DNA of 64,000 bases from Janthinobacterium sp. GW458P. Its GTDB lineage: Bacteria > Pseudomonadota > Gammaproteobacteria > Burkholderiales > Burkholderiaceae_D. A program made the position numbers and the translations under genes. The notes below the pieces were generated by a model. The model searched no databases, was not told where the DNA came from, and saw only the letters and a list, made by a program, of their open reading frames with translations. How positions within the stretch are numbered: position 1 is the first letter of the stretch; every line of letters begins with the position of its first letter. Shown here piece by piece: positions 17,770 to 27,191 of this stretch. The stretch is from NCBI RefSeq assembly GCF_002127585.1, contig NZ_NEGZ01000001.1:339773-403772 (forward strand), in the 5' to 3' direction.

Positions 17770-19158
17770 ATGCCCCGCTTCAGCCATACGATAGACAGCC
17801 ATGTTTACCAGTTTGCCAGCCTGAAGGAGCTGCTGGCCAAGGCCACGCCGCCGCGTTCGGGCGACGTGCTGGCCGGGGTGGCGGCCGCCAGCGCGCGCGA
17901 GCGGGTGGCGGCGCAGCTGGCGCTGGCCGAGGTACCGTTGTCGGCCTTCCTCAATGAGGCGCTGGTGCCGTATGAAGACGATGAAGTCACGCGCCTGATC
18001 GTCGACACCCACGAGCGCGCCGCCTTTGCGCCGATCTCCCACCTGTGCGTGGGCGACTTTCGCGACTGGCTGCTGGACGACGCGACGGACACGCCCACGC
18101 TGTCGCAGGTGGCCGCCGGCATCACGCCGGAAATGGCGGCCGCCGTCTCGAAAATCATGCGCCTGCAGGACCTGGTGCTGGTAGCCCGCAAGTGCCGTGT
18201 CGTCACGGCTTTGCGCAATACCCTGGGCCTGGAAGGGCGTCTGTCCGCGCGCTTGCAGCCGAATCATCCGACGGATGACGCCACGGGGATTGCCGCGTCG
18301 ATGCTTGACGGCCTGCTGCTGGGCAGCGGCGACGCCGTGATCGGCATCAATCCCGCCACCGACAATGTGGCGCAGGTGATGTCGCTGCTGCAGCTGCTCG
18401 ACGCCGTCATAGCTCAATATCAGATTCCCACGCAGTCCTGCGTGCTGACGCACATCACCAACACGATCGAAGCGATACGCCGCGGCGCGCCCGTCGACCT
18501 GGTGTTCCAGTCGGTGGCGGGCACGCAGGCGGCCAACCGCAGCTTCGGCATCGACCTGGCGCTGCTGGCCGAGGGCCGGGCGGCGGCCCTGTCGCTGGGG
18601 CGCGGCACGGTGGGCAACAACGTCATGTATTTCGAGACGGGGCAGGGCAGCGCCCTGTCGGCCGGCGCCCACCACGGCATGGATCAGCAGACGTGCGAGG
18701 CGCGCGCCTATGCGGTGGCGCGCGCCTTTCAGCCGCTGCTGGTCAATTCCGTGGTGGGCTTCATCGGCCCCGAATACCTGTACGACGGCAAGCAGATCAT
18801 GCGCGCGGGGCTGGAAGACCATTTCTGCGCCAAGTTATTGGGTTTGCCCATGGGCTGCGACGTGTGCTACACCAACCATGCGGAAGCGGACCAGGACGAC
18901 ATGGACGCCTTGCTGACCATGCTGGGCGTGGCCGGCTGCAATTTCATCATGGGCGTGCCGGGCGCGGACGACATCATGCTCGGCTACCAGAGTACCTCGT
19001 TCCACGACGCCCTGTATGCGCGCCGCGTGCTGGGTTTGCGCCCTGCGCCCGAATTCGAAGCCTGGCTGGCGCGCATGCAGATCACGGATGCGCAGGGAAA
19101 TCTGAACGTGGCGCTGGCGCCGGCCTTCCAGGCGGCCCTGCTGCGCCTGGGCGGCTAG
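17770..19158 (+). CDS. eutB: Ethanolamine ammonia-lyase large subunit
   Basis: This 462-residue protein has the usual EutB length. Recognisable segments include PRSGD(V)LAGVAA near the N-terminus, RLQPNHPTDD, GDAVIGINPATDN, QSVAGTQAANRSFG and the metal/cobalamin-side stretch CDVCYTNHAEADQ. With EutC it forms the adenosylcobalamin-dependent lyase that turns ethanolamine into acetaldehyde and ammonia. The start at 17770 has GGAG about 8 bases upstream. No shell-protein, permease or aldehyde dehydrogenase gene is adjacent, so this is the minimal eutBC form. Confidence 0.95.
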   Translation: MPRFSHTIDSHVYQFASLKELLAKATPPRSGDVLAGVAAASARERVAAQLALAEVPLSAFLNEALVPYEDDEVTRLIVDTHERAAFAPISHLCVGDFRDWLLDDATDTPTLSQVAAGITPEMAAAVSKIMRLQDLVLVARKCRVVTALRNTLGLEGRLSARLQPNHPTDDATGIAASMLDGLLLGSGDAVIGINPATDNVAQVMSLLQLLDAVIAQYQIPTQSCVLTHITNTIEAIRRGAPVDLVFQSVAGTQAANRSFGIDLALLAEGRAAALSLGRGTVGNNVMYFETGQGSALSAGAHHGMDQQTCEARAYAVARAFQPLLVNSVVGFIGPEYLYDGKQIMRAGLEDHFCAKLLGLPMGCDVCYTNHAEADQDDMDALLTMLGVAGCNFIMGVPGADDIMLGYQSTSFHDALYARRVLGLRPAPEFEAWLARMQITDAQGNLNVALAPAFQAALLRLGG

Positions 19159-19167
19159 GGAGGATAC

Positions 19168-19941
19168 ATGGACAAGAATATACCGAGGCAAACGCTGCGC
19201 GCGCATACGGCGGCGCGCATCGCGCTGGGGCGCAGCGGCGTGAGCGTGCCGACCCGCGCGCAGCTGGCGTTCCAGCTGGCCCACGCGCAGGCGCGCGATG
19301 CCGTGCACGCGGCGCTCGATGGCGAGGCCCTGGCGCGCGACTTGGCCGCGCAGGGGCAAGCCTGCGTGCCCCTGCACAGCGCCGCCGCCACGCGTGCCAT
19401 CTACCTGCAACGCCCCGACCTGGGACGCCGGCTCGACGACGTATCACGGGCGCGCCTGACCGGAAATAGCAAGGGCGTGGACCTGGCGCTGGTGGCGGCC
19501 GACGGCCTGTCGGCGCTGGCCGTGCAGCGCCACGCGGCGCCCTTCCTGGCCGCTTTGCGCGCACGGCTGGCGCTGGAGGCGTGGACGTTGTCGCCGCTAT
19601 ACATCGTGGCGCAGGGCCGGGTCGCCGTTGGCGACGAGGTGGGGGAATTGATCAAAGCGCGGGCCGTGCTGGTGCTGATCGGCGAGCGGCCGGGCTTGAG
19701 TTCCCCGGACAGCCTGGGCCTGTACCTGACGTGGGCGCCCAAAGCAGGCTTGCTGGACGAGCGCCGCAACTGCATCTCGAACGTGCGCCCGGAAGGCCTG
19801 GCATATGCGCCGGCCGCGTACCGGCTGCATTATTTGCTGTCGCAGGCATTTACCCGGCAGTTGTCGGGCGTGGACTTGAAGGATGAAACGGTGGCAGAGG
19901 GCGCGGCCCTGGCGGGCGCGCGCAATTTCCTGCTGGCGTGA
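19168..19941 (+). CDS. eutC: Ethanolamine ammonia-lyase small subunit
   Basis: This 257-residue protein begins 9 bases after eutB with GGAGG just upstream. EutC features are clear: an N-terminal [11 protein letters not shown] stretch, [11 protein letters not shown] (cobalamin tail region), [15 protein letters not shown] and a C-terminal [12 protein letters not shown] segment. It forms the cofactor-binding part of the lyase with EutB. Its stop abuts the tsaD stop on the other strand with no space for a separate terminator, so the transcripts probably overlap. Confidence 0.95.
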   Translation: MDKNIPRQTLRAHTAARIALGRSGVSVPTRAQLAFQLAHAQARDAVHAALDGEALARDLAAQGQACVPLHSAAATRAIYLQRPDLGRRLDDVSRARLTGNSKGVDLALVAADGLSALAVQRHAAPFLAALRARLALEAWTLSPLYIVAQGRVAVGDEVGELIKARAVLVLIGERPGLSSPDSLGLYLTWAPKAGLLDERRNCISNVRPEGLAYAPAAYRLHYLLSQAFTRQLSGVDLKDETVAEGAALAGARNFLLA

Positions 19942-20982
19942 TCAGACTTCGCGGATTTCGTCCAGCGGCCAGCGCGGGCGCACGTTGAACGAGTAATCGT
20001 GCTTGGCGGCGTCCGGGTTGATCTGCAGGCGCATGGCGCCGGCAAAGGCGATCATGGCGCCGTTATCGGTGCAGAACTCCAGCTCCGGGTAATACACCTT
20101 GAAACGCTTCTTGGCGGCGGCCGCGTTGAGCGAGGCGCGCAGCTGCGCGTTGGCGCCCACGCCGCCGGCGATCACCAGGCGCTTCAAGCCAGTGTGCTTG
20201 AGGGCCGACACGCATTTGGCCGTCAGCACGTCGACGATGGCGTCGACGAAGCCGCGCGCGATATTCGCCTTGTCCTGTTCGCAGATATTGGCGATGACTT
20301 TTTCTTCATGTTTCTTGACCACCGTCAGTACGGCCGTCTTCAAACCGGAGAAACTGAAATTGAAATCCTTCGAATGCAGCATGGGGCGCGGCAGTTTATA
20401 CGCCAGCGGGTCGCCGAATTCGGCCAGGCGCGAAATGGCGGGGCCGCCCGGATAGCCAAGGCCCAGCAGCTTGGCCGACTTGTCGAACGCTTCGCCGGCC
20501 GCGTCATCCAGGGTTTCGCCCAGCATCGTGTACTGGCCCACGCCGTCGACGCGCATCAGCTGCGTATGGCCGCCCGACACCAGCAGCGCGATGAAGGGGA
20601 ATTCCGGCGGCTCGGAGGCCAGCAGCGGCGACAGCAGATGGCCTTCCAGGTGGTGGATGCCCAGCACCGGCTTGTTGATGGCCAGGCCCAGGCTGCAGGC
20701 GACAGACGACCCCACCAGCAGCGCGCCGGCCAGTCCCGGCCCTTGCGTGTAGGCGATGGCGTCGATCTCGGGCAGGGTGATGCCGGCCTTGGCCAGCGTT
20801 TCATCGAGCAGCGGGATGGCGCGGCGGATATGGTCGCGCGACGCCAGTTCGGGCACCACGCCGCCATATTGCTCGTGCATGGCGACTTGCGAGTAGAGGG
20901 CGTGCGACAGCAGGCCGCGTTGCGTGTCGTACAAGGCCAGGCCGGTTTCGTCACAGGAGGATTCGACGCCAAGAACAATCAT
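19942..20982 (-). CDS. tsaD: tRNA N6-adenosine threonylcarbamoyltransferase
   Basis: This 346-residue protein starts at [14 protein letters not shown], which is the conserved TsaD N-terminus; the 55-residue upstream extension of the frame is not used. The metal ligands lie in [16 protein letters not shown] (about residues 36–51) and LVSGGHTQL. TsaD, with TsaB, TsaE and TsaC, adds threonylcarbamoyl to A37 of tRNAs reading ANN codons. It is the usual neighbour of the rpsU–dnaG–rpoD region, though here about 5 kb of other genes intervene. Confidence 0.97.
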   Translation of the reverse strand: MIVLGVESSCDETGLALYDTQRGLLSHALYSQVAMHEQYGGVVPELASRDHIRRAIPLLDETLAKAGITLPEIDAIAYTQGPGLAGALLVGSSVACSLGLAINKPVLGIHHLEGHLLSPLLASEPPEFPFIALLVSGGHTQLMRVDGVGQYTMLGETLDDAAGEAFDKSAKLLGLGYPGGPAISRLAEFGDPLAYKLPRPMLHSKDFNFSFSGLKTAVLTVVKKHEEKVIANICEQDKANIARGFVDAIVDVLTAKCVSALKHTGLKRLVIAGGVGANAQLRASLNAAAAKKRFKVYYPELEFCTDNGAMIAFAGAMRLQINPDAAKHDYSFNVRPRWPLDEIREV

Positions 20983-21192
20983 GAAGGTACTGAATAGGGA
21001 GGAGTAATCCGCCATTGTAAAGGAAAGCCGGGCAGTCCACCGTGCGGCCGGCGCACCATTTCGGCGGCAGTGTGCACTTGCGCAGTGCGGCGCGGGCCGG
21101 TTTTGGCCGGGATTTCGCCCGCCTTGCGCCTGGGCCGGCACTGGCACCGCTCTTGCTTAGACAAGCGTGTGCCTTTTTCAAGGGAGCTTGCG

Positions 21193-21603
21193 ATGCCGGA
21201 ACAATGGAAAATGATTTGCCGCCTGAAGGACATGCCGCTGGCGGGCGCGCGCATGGTGCAGCGGGGGCTGGCGTGGCAGGATTTGCCCGGTGTGGCGCTG
21301 TTCCGCGCGGCGGACGACACGGTGTATGCGCTGCTCGACACGGTGCCGTGCCTGGGCGGCCCGCTGGCGCATGGGGTGCTGATGGAGAAAAACCTGATGG
21401 GGCCGAAGCACGGCTGGATCATCGAGCTCGATTCGGGCCGCCTGGTGGCGCCCGTGCAGGCCATGGCGCGCATGTATGCCGTGCGCATCCAGGATGGACG
21501 CATCTACCTGGACGTCAATGAACTCAATATCCCGGCCAGCAAGGCGGAGCAGGCGCTGGCGGGATCGTACGCCGTGCTGCCGCATGTGCAGATGGCAGTA
21601 TGA
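21193..21603 (+). CDS. Rieske-like NirD-type protein
   Basis: This 136-residue protein starts at ATG 21193 with GGGAG upstream. The order ALLDTVPCLGGPLAHG ... GPKHGWIIEL ... LVAPVQ is that of the small subunit of assimilatory nitrite reductase (NirD) and related Rieske-fold proteins. One His/Cys pair of a true Rieske site is incomplete: the second motif has PKHGW where a Cys would be. NirD proteins commonly lack the iron ligands. No nirB is adjacent, so its partner is unknown. Confidence 0.8.
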   Translation: MPEQWKMICRLKDMPLAGARMVQRGLAWQDLPGVALFRAADDTVYALLDTVPCLGGPLAHGVLMEKNLMGPKHGWIIELDSGRLVAPVQAMARMYAVRIQDGRIYLDVNELNIPASKAEQALAGSYAVLPHVQMAV

Positions 21604-21632
21604 AGAAAAAAAACGGCGCACAGGGCGCCGTT
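21604..21632 (-). terminator. Rho-independent terminator of aroG
   Basis: An 8-bp perfect stem, AACGGCGC (21612–21619) with GCGCCGTT (21625–21632), is followed on the minus strand by an eight-base T run. It lies about 75 bases past the aroG stop and just after the NirD-like stop, so it may end both transcripts. Confidence 0.8.
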
Positions 21633-21706
21633 CATTGAGGGGGGCAGGCTAGACGACGCCAGCCAAAACCGCAACTACCGACGCGCAGCAGGTTTTGGCA
21701 GGCGTA

Positions 21707-22768
21707 TTACGCCGGGCGGCTTAGCAGGTGCGCATGCGCATCGCGCAGCATGGTGGCCGTCGTGTCCCAGTCGATGCAGCCGTCCGTGACGGAGCAGCCG
21801 TAGGTCAGTTGCGACAGGTCTTGCGGGATCTTCTGGTTGCCGCTGACGATGTTCGATTCGATCATCACGCCCACCAGAGAGCGGTTGCCCTGGCGGATCT
21901 GGTTGACCACGTCGCCCATCACCAGCGGCTGCAGTTCCGGCTTTTTATAGCTGTTCGCGTGCGAGCAGTCGACCACCAGGTTGGCTGGCAGCTTGGCCTT
22001 GGCCAGCGCCTGTTCGGCGATGGCGATCGAGACCGAATCGTAGTTCGGACGGCCGTCGCCGCCGCGCAGCACGACGTGGCCGTAGGCGTTGCCGCGCGTG
22101 CGCACGATGGCCACATTGCCTTCGCCGTTAATGCCCAGGAAGGAGTGCGGGTGCGCCGACGACAAAATCGCGTTGACGGCGATGCTGATGTCGCCGTCGG
22201 TGCCGTTCTTGAAGCCGACCGGCGTCGACAGGCCCGACGACATTTCGCGGTGCGTCTGCGATTCCGTCGTGCGCGCGCCGATGGCCGTCCAGGCGATCAG
22301 ATCGCCCAGGTATTGCGGCGAGATGGGGTCCAGCGCTTCGGTGGCGGTGGGCAGGCCCAGTTCGCACACGTCGAGCAGGAACTGGCGCGCCTTTTCCATG
22401 CCTTCGTTGACCTTGAACGAATCGTCCATGTACGGGTCGTTGATGTAGCCCTTCCAGCCCGTGGTGGTACGCGGTTTTTCGAAATACACGCGCATCACCA
22501 GCAGCATCGTGTCCTTGACTTCCTCTTGCAGCGCCTTCAGGCGGCGCGCGTAATCGAGGCCGGCGACGGGGTCGTGGATCGAGCATGGCCCGACGACGAC
22601 GAACAGGCGCTGGTCCTTGCGGTCGATGATGTTGCGCAGCGCTTCGCGGCCGCGGCTGACGGTGTCGAAGGCGCTTTCCGACAGCGGCAGTTTGGCGTGC
22701 AGTTCGGCTGGCGTCGGCATGGGCGCGAAGGAGGTGACGTTGATATTTTCGATGTCTGGCGTATTCAT
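21707..22768 (-). CDS. aroG: 3-deoxy-7-phosphoheptulonate synthase (DAHP synthase, AroG class)
   Basis: This 353-residue protein is the usual length of the type I DAHP synthases AroF/G/H. VGPCSIHDP, KPRTTTGWKGYINDP and GNREGNVAIVRTRGN-like segments (the active-site metal and PEP region) are present. It catalyses the first step of the shikimate pathway from phosphoenolpyruvate and erythrose-4-phosphate. The N-terminal extension upstream of MNTPDIEN is rejected. A CTATTGC/GCAATAG inverted repeat sits in the 5' leader (22788–22813). The isoenzyme class (feedback by Phe, Tyr or Trp) cannot be told by eye. Confidence 0.95.
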   Translation of the reverse strand: MNTPDIENINVTSFAPMPTPAELHAKLPLSESAFDTVSRGREALRNIIDRKDQRLFVVVGPCSIHDPVAGLDYARRLKALQEEVKDTMLLVMRVYFEKPRTTTGWKGYINDPYMDDSFKVNEGMEKARQFLLDVCELGLPTATEALDPISPQYLGDLIAWTAIGARTTESQTHREMSSGLSTPVGFKNGTDGDISIAVNAILSSAHPHSFLGINGEGNVAIVRTRGNAYGHVVLRGGDGRPNYDSVSIAIAEQALAKAKLPANLVVDCSHANSYKKPELQPLVMGDVVNQIRQGNRSLVGVMIESNIVSGNQKIPQDLSQLTYGCSVTDGCIDWDTTATMLRDAHAHLLSRPA

Positions 22769-22787
22769 GATTCTGGCTCGGCTTTCG

Positions 22788-22813
22788 CTATTGCGTTCTT
22801 TAAGAGGCAATAG
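22788..22813 (-). promoter_or_regulatory. Inverted repeat in the aroG 5' leader
   Basis: CTATTGC (22788–22794) and GCAATAG (22807–22813) are separated by 12 bases and lie 20–45 bases upstream of the aroG start. It does not match the TyrR box consensus. It could be an operator or RNA stem; no further support. Confidence 0.25.
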
Positions 22814-22918
22814 TGTAGCGGAAATGCGGCCTGGCGGCGGGGATGGGGCCAAAACGGGAATGCATGAGTTGTTTTTATGGCAGGGCCGGCACGCCGCCGG
22901 CCCCTTGCCGCCGGACGC

Positions 22919-23596
22919 TCAGTGGCCGCCGGCCAGGCTGGTGCCGGCGCTGTAGCGGGCGATGCGCTGGTAGTTGCCGGCCAGCTCGGGCGGCCGGGCC
23001 AGGCCGGGATGGCGCCGCACATGCGCGAGGATGGCCGTTTCATGCTGGCGTATCTGCGCGTCCAGGCAGGCGATTTGCTGGCGCAACAGGGCGTGCAGCG
23101 CGTGCTGGCCAGCCCGCAGATAGGCGTCGAGGCGCGCCGACTCCTGCTTGCGCACGCCTACGATGGCGTGCAGGCGGCGCAGCCACAGGCGCAGTTCCAC
23201 GTAGGCGGGCGAGGGCGGCGTCCAGCAAGCGGGGCGTTTGTCCTCGCAGTAATTGGCCAGCACCACGGCGCCGTGCGCCGCGTTCTCGGGCAAGCCTTGG
23301 CCGTGCAGATAGCCTGCCAGCTGCGCGGGCTGGGCATCGCAGACCAGCATGCCCATGTCCGCCAGCGCGCGGGCCGGCGCCTCGCTGTACGGGGCGTCGA
23401 GGCGCATGCAGACGCGCAAGCCCATGACGGGCACGTCGTTCCTTTGCAGCCAGCTGCGCAGCCAGCGGTAGCCGGCCACGTCGTTTTCCAGCACCTTGCA
23501 CAGTACGTCGCCGCCCGAGCGCAGCACGGCTTTCAGCAGCAGTTTGCCCGTTTCGATGCCGACAAAGGCAGTTTCCTGTTTGATCGCGTGTTCCAT
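22919..23596 (-). CDS. IS110-transposase-like protein, N-terminal domain only, catalytic residues degenerate
   Basis: This 225-residue protein has a strong GGGAGGA site before its ATG. The layout (FVGIETGK start, SEAPARALADMG, a VCDAQPAQLAGY segment, then a long helical region with ARLDAYLRAGQ) follows the DEDD N-terminal domain of IS110 transposases. Three things differ: the first Asp is Glu in GIETGK, the KTDRxDA stretch is replaced by PENAAHG, and the C-terminal transposase_20 half is missing. No terminal repeats or bridge-RNA-like flank were seen. A domesticated, non-transposing protein is likely; decay with accidental retention of the frame is the alternative. Confidence 0.7.
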   Translation of the reverse strand: MEHAIKQETAFVGIETGKLLLKAVLRSGGDVLCKVLENDVAGYRWLRSWLQRNDVPVMGLRVCMRLDAPYSEAPARALADMGMLVCDAQPAQLAGYLHGQGLPENAAHGAVVLANYCEDKRPACWTPPSPAYVELRLWLRRLHAIVGVRKQESARLDAYLRAGQHALHALLRQQIACLDAQIRQHETAILAHVRRHPGLARPPELAGNYQRIARYSAGTSLAGGH

Positions 23597-23754
23597 GATG
23601 AGTCCTCCCTGCCATCTTGTACGCTGGCGCGGCGCCGGCGGATTCAGGTTTTTTCGGGCGGCGGGCGGGCCGCGCATGCGCGTGCCCTGTTGCATCGGCG
23701 CCAATCACGGCGCCAGGGTAGCGGCCCCGCGGAAAATCCGTGTAAGCTGGCGCC

Positions 23755-24747
23755 ATGACGACTGTACCCATCCCCCATACCGACGTGGCCGGCGAGCCAT
23801 TTCCCGCCGCGCGTTTCATTAAAGAAATAGGACGCGGCAAGAACGGCGCGCGCAGCATGACGCGCGATGATGCCCGCGCCCTGTACCGCGCCATGCTCGA
23901 GGGCCGCGTGTCGGACCTGGAGCTGGGCGGCATTTTGTTGTCCATGCGCATCAAGGGTGAGTCCGTGGACGAGATCGCCGGCTTCCTCGACGCTGCCGAG
24001 GCCTCGTTCGCGCCGCTGGCCGCGCCGGCAGGCGCGTTCGCCCCGATCATCATTCCCAGCTACAACGGCGCGCGCAAGATGGCGAATCTGACGGCCCTGC
24101 TGGCGCTGCTGCTGGCGCGCGCGGGCGCACCCGTGCTCGTGCATGGCGTGACCAGCGACCCGGGCCGCATCACGACAGCCGAAGTGCTGGCCGCGCTGGG
24201 CGTGCCCGCTTCGCTCGACCATGCGCAAGCCGAGGCGGCCATGGCGCGCGGCGAAGCGGCCTTCCTGCCGATCGAAGCGCTGGCGCCGCGCATGGCGTAT
24301 CTGCTGTCGCTGCGGCGCGTGCTGGGCGTGCGCAATTCCACGCACACGCTGGTGAAAATCATGCAGCCGTTCGCCGGACCCGCCCTGCGCCTGGTGTCGT
24401 ACACGCACCCCGAATACCTGGAAATGCTCGGTGAATATTTCCTGAGCGCCTGTGATCCCGCGCGCGGCGACGCTTTCCTGATGCGCGGCACGGAAGGCGA
24501 AACGGTGGCCAACGCCAACAAGGCGCAGCAGATCGACTGGTTTCACGACGGCGAGCGCACGGTATTGGTGGAAAAGCAATTGCTGGTGGAAGAACTGCCG
24601 CATTTGCCGGCCGAGCGCGACGCGGCCACCACGGCCGCCTGGATCGCCGCCGTGCTGCGCGGCGAGGTGCCCGTGCCGCCGTCGATCGCGGAGCAGGTGG
24701 AACAATGCCTGATGGCATCGCGGCAGATTGCAGCACGGCCGCGCTAG
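23755..24747 (+). CDS. ybiB: YbiB-family DNA-binding protein (glycosyltransferase-3 / TrpD2 fold)
   Basis: This is a 330-residue protein with an N-terminal helical domain (about 20–80, with LYRAMLEGRVSDLELGG), then a phosphoribosyltransferase-like fold (PSYNGARKMANLTALLALLLAR; VLGVRNSTHTLVKIMQP). This is the YbiB/TrpD2 family, which resembles anthranilate phosphoribosyltransferase but binds nucleic acids and is often linked to the DNA-damage response. It is divergent from the IS110-like gene and encoded alone. Enzyme activity is not expected. Confidence 0.9.
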   Translation: MTTVPIPHTDVAGEPFPAARFIKEIGRGKNGARSMTRDDARALYRAMLEGRVSDLELGGILLSMRIKGESVDEIAGFLDAAEASFAPLAAPAGAFAPIIIPSYNGARKMANLTALLALLLARAGAPVLVHGVTSDPGRITTAEVLAALGVPASLDHAQAEAAMARGEAAFLPIEALAPRMAYLLSLRRVLGVRNSTHTLVKIMQPFAGPALRLVSYTHPEYLEMLGEYFLSACDPARGDAFLMRGTEGETVANANKAQQIDWFHDGERTVLVEKQLLVEELPHLPAERDAATTAAWIAAVLRGEVPVPPSIAEQVEQCLMASRQIAARPR

Positions 24748-24803
24748 CCGCGCCGCCGCAGTTTACAATGGCGTCTTTGTAATCAGCGGTGACCGGAATT
24801 CTT

Positions 24804-26018
24804 ATGGCAAAACAATTTGATGTGGCAGTGATCGGCGCGGGCGCGGCCGGCATGATGTGTGCGGCTGTTGCCGCCCAGCAAGGCAAGCGCGTGGTATTGA
24901 TCGATCACGCGGCCAAGCTGGCCGAAAAGATCCGCATCTCGGGTGGTGGGCGTTGCAACTTTACCAATATCAACGCCACCCCGCAAAATTTCCTCTCGGA
25001 AAATCCGCATTTCTGCAAGAGCGCGCTGTCGCGCTACACGCCGCAGGATTTCCTCGCGCTGGTGAAAAAATACCGGATCGGCTACCACGAAAAGCACAAG
25101 GGCCAGCAATTCTGCAATGAATCGGCCGAGCAGATCATCGACATGCTCAAGGATGAGTGCGCCGCTGGCGGCGTGCATTGGCGCATGCCGTGCAAGATCG
25201 ACAATGTTGCCCAGCAAGCCGACGGCGGCTTCGTGCTGCAGACGGACAGCGGCGACATCGAGACGGCCAGCATCGTCATCGCCACGGGCGGCCTGTCGAT
25301 CCCGAAGATCGGCGCCACCGATTTTGCCTACCGCATCGCCAAACAATTCGACTTGCAGATGGTCGAGCCGCGTCCGGCCCTGGTGCCGCTGACGTTCGAC
25401 CCGGCCAGCTGGGCGCCGTTCGCGGAATTGTCCGGCATCGCGCTGGAAGTGGACGTGGAGACGGGCAGCCTGAAAGGCCGCAAGGCCACGGGCGCGCGCT
25501 TCCGCGAAGACTTGCTGTTCACGCATCGTGGCCTGTCGGGTCCGGCAATTTTGCAGATTTCCAGCTACTGGCTGCCGGGCGAGCCCATCGTCATCAACCT
25601 GCTGCCGGAAGTGGACGTGGCGCAGACCTTGATTGAAGGCAAGGGCACGCTGAAGAAGCAGCTGGGCAATATCGTCGCCCAATGGCTGCCGCAGCGCCTG
25701 GCCGACTGCCTGCTGGCCACGAACGGCCTGGCGCCGGACGCGCGCATCGCCGACATGCCCGACGCGCAGCTGCGCAAGCTGGGGCAGGCCATCAATGCCT
25801 GGTCCATCGTGCCCAACGGTTCCGAAGGCTACCGCAAGGCCGAAGTGACGCGCGGCGGCATCGACACGCGCGAGCTGTCGCAGCAGACCATGATGGCCAA
25901 TAAGGTGCCGGGCCTGTATTTCATCGGCGAATCGGTGGACGTGACGGGCTGGCTGGGCGGCTACAACTTCCAGTGGGCCTGGGCTTCCGGCGTGGCGGCA
26001 GGTATTGCCTTGCAGTAA
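24804..26018 (+). CDS. yhiN: NAD(P)/FAD-dependent oxidoreductase, YhiN/HI0933 family
   Basis: This 404-residue protein starts at ATG 24804; the GTG at 24789 would add five residues and is less likely. The N-terminal dinucleotide-binding motif VIGAGAAGMMCA is followed by ISGGGRCNFTN, the hallmark of the HI0933 family, then IATGGLSIPKIGATDF and a C-terminal GGYNFQWAWASG. The substrate is unknown. It stands as a single gene between ybiB and rpsU. Confidence 0.93.
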   Translation: MAKQFDVAVIGAGAAGMMCAAVAAQQGKRVVLIDHAAKLAEKIRISGGGRCNFTNINATPQNFLSENPHFCKSALSRYTPQDFLALVKKYRIGYHEKHKGQQFCNESAEQIIDMLKDECAAGGVHWRMPCKIDNVAQQADGGFVLQTDSGDIETASIVIATGGLSIPKIGATDFAYRIAKQFDLQMVEPRPALVPLTFDPASWAPFAELSGIALEVDVETGSLKGRKATGARFREDLLFTHRGLSGPAILQISSYWLPGEPIVINLLPEVDVAQTLIEGKGTLKKQLGNIVAQWLPQRLADCLLATNGLAPDARIADMPDAQLRKLGQAINAWSIVPNGSEGYRKAEVTRGGIDTRELSQQTMMANKVPGLYFIGESVDVTGWLGGYNFQWAWASGVAAGIALQ

Positions 26019-26200
26019 GCAAGTCTGTAGGATGGGGTTCTGGCGCCCGGTGCGCCGCCCCCGGTGCGTGGTTTACGCCACATTCCGGCAATGACTGCAG
26101 GCTGCATGCCGCACGCAAGTGGGGAGGGGCTTCCCTTTCGCAATAAAAGCTGCTACTATCTATCTCTTCCTATACACCACCTCAACGGTTTGAATTTTAC

Positions 26201-26413
26201 ATGACCACTATTCGCCTTAAAGAAAACGAGCCGTTCGAAGTCGCAATGCGTCGCTTCAAACGCACCATCGAAAAAACGGGTCTGCTGACCGAATTGCGCG
26301 CACGCGAATTCTACGAAAAGCCAACAGCTGAGCGCAAGCGCAAGCTGGCAGCTGCTGTCAAGCGTCATTACAAACGCATCCGCAGCCAACAACTGCCGAA
26401 AAAATTATTCTAA
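26201..26413 (+). CDS. rpsU: 30S ribosomal protein S21
   Basis: This 70-residue, very basic protein has the conserved [21 protein letters not shown] start, slightly longer than the enteric form but normal for betaproteobacteria. It is a late-assembly 30S subunit protein needed for mRNA start-site binding. It heads the rpsU–yqeY–dnaG–rpoD macromolecular synthesis region. A weak promoter, TTCCCT (26131) and TACTAT (26154) with 17 bases between, lies upstream. Confidence 0.97.
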   Translation: MTTIRLKENEPFEVAMRRFKRTIEKTGLLTELRAREFYEKPTAERKRKLAAAVKRHYKRIRSQQLPKKLF

Positions 26414-26510
26414 GACTGTTCAGTCAGAACCAACCCGGGTAGTTCGGCGCATTGTACGCCACGGGTTTTGTTTTGATTCGCCTGGAGTGATACTTCAGAT
26501 GAGTCGCATA

Positions 26511-26545
26511 CCCGCTCCGGTTCGCCGCAGCGGGTTTTCGCTTTT
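26511..26545 (+). terminator. Candidate terminator/attenuator after rpsU
   Basis: CCCGCT (26511–26516) pairs with AGCGGG (26529–26534), followed by TTTTCGCTTTTG. The T run is broken, so it may only partly stop transcription, letting some rpsU transcripts continue into yqeY and dnaG. Confidence 0.5.
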
Positions 26546-26609
26546 GTGGCCCTTACTTGTTTCTGGCCGCGCACGAGCACCGTTCCCATACTGACCAACG
26601 AGGATTGCC

Positions 26610-27062
26610 ATGAGCTTGAAAGAACAAATTACCGAAGACATGAAAAACGCCATGCGCGCCAAGGAAGCGGGCAAGCTGGGCACGATTCGCCTGTTGCTGG
26701 CGGAAATCAAGCGCAAGGAAGTCGACGAGCGCATCGAATTGACGGACGCCCACGTGACGGCCATCGTGGAAAAGATGATCAAGCAGCGCAAGGATTCGAT
26801 CACCCAGTTCGAAGCCGGTGGCCGCGCCGACCTGGCCGACATCGAAAAAGCCGAACTGGTGCATTTGATCGGCTACATGCCTGCCGGCCTGTCGGACGAG
26901 GAAGTGGCGGCCGAGGTGGCTGCCGCCGTGGCCGCCTCGGGCGCCGCCGGTCCGCAAGACATGGGCAAGGTCATGGCCATCGTCAAGCCGAAGCTGGCCG
27001 GCCGCGCCGACATGACGGTGGTGTCCGCCCTGGTCAAGAAGGCCTTGACGCCGGCAGCCTAA
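26610..27062 (+). CDS. yqeY: GatB/YqeY domain protein
   Basis: This 150-residue protein starts MSLKEQITEDMKNAMRAKE, the usual YqeY start, followed by RLLLAEIKRKEVDERIEL and a C-terminal GPQDMGKVMAIVKPKLAGRADM. It is the tail domain of GatB as a free protein, implicated in tRNA-dependent amidation or as a tRNA-binding helper. Its site between rpsU and dnaG is the normal one in this phylum. Confidence 0.95.
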   Translation: MSLKEQITEDMKNAMRAKEAGKLGTIRLLLAEIKRKEVDERIELTDAHVTAIVEKMIKQRKDSITQFEAGGRADLADIEKAELVHLIGYMPAGLSDEEVAAEVAAAVAASGAAGPQDMGKVMAIVKPKLAGRADMTVVSALVKKALTPAA

Positions 27063-27191
27063 GCCTCATATGCAGTGTATTGGCTGCCGGCCCAGGTCGG
27101 CAGCCGCTCAATCGCCCACACGTTGACCTGGCTCAACCTCCGGCCACGTGCGGTAGTATAGTCTGACCTATAACAAGACCCGCCCTCGCCA

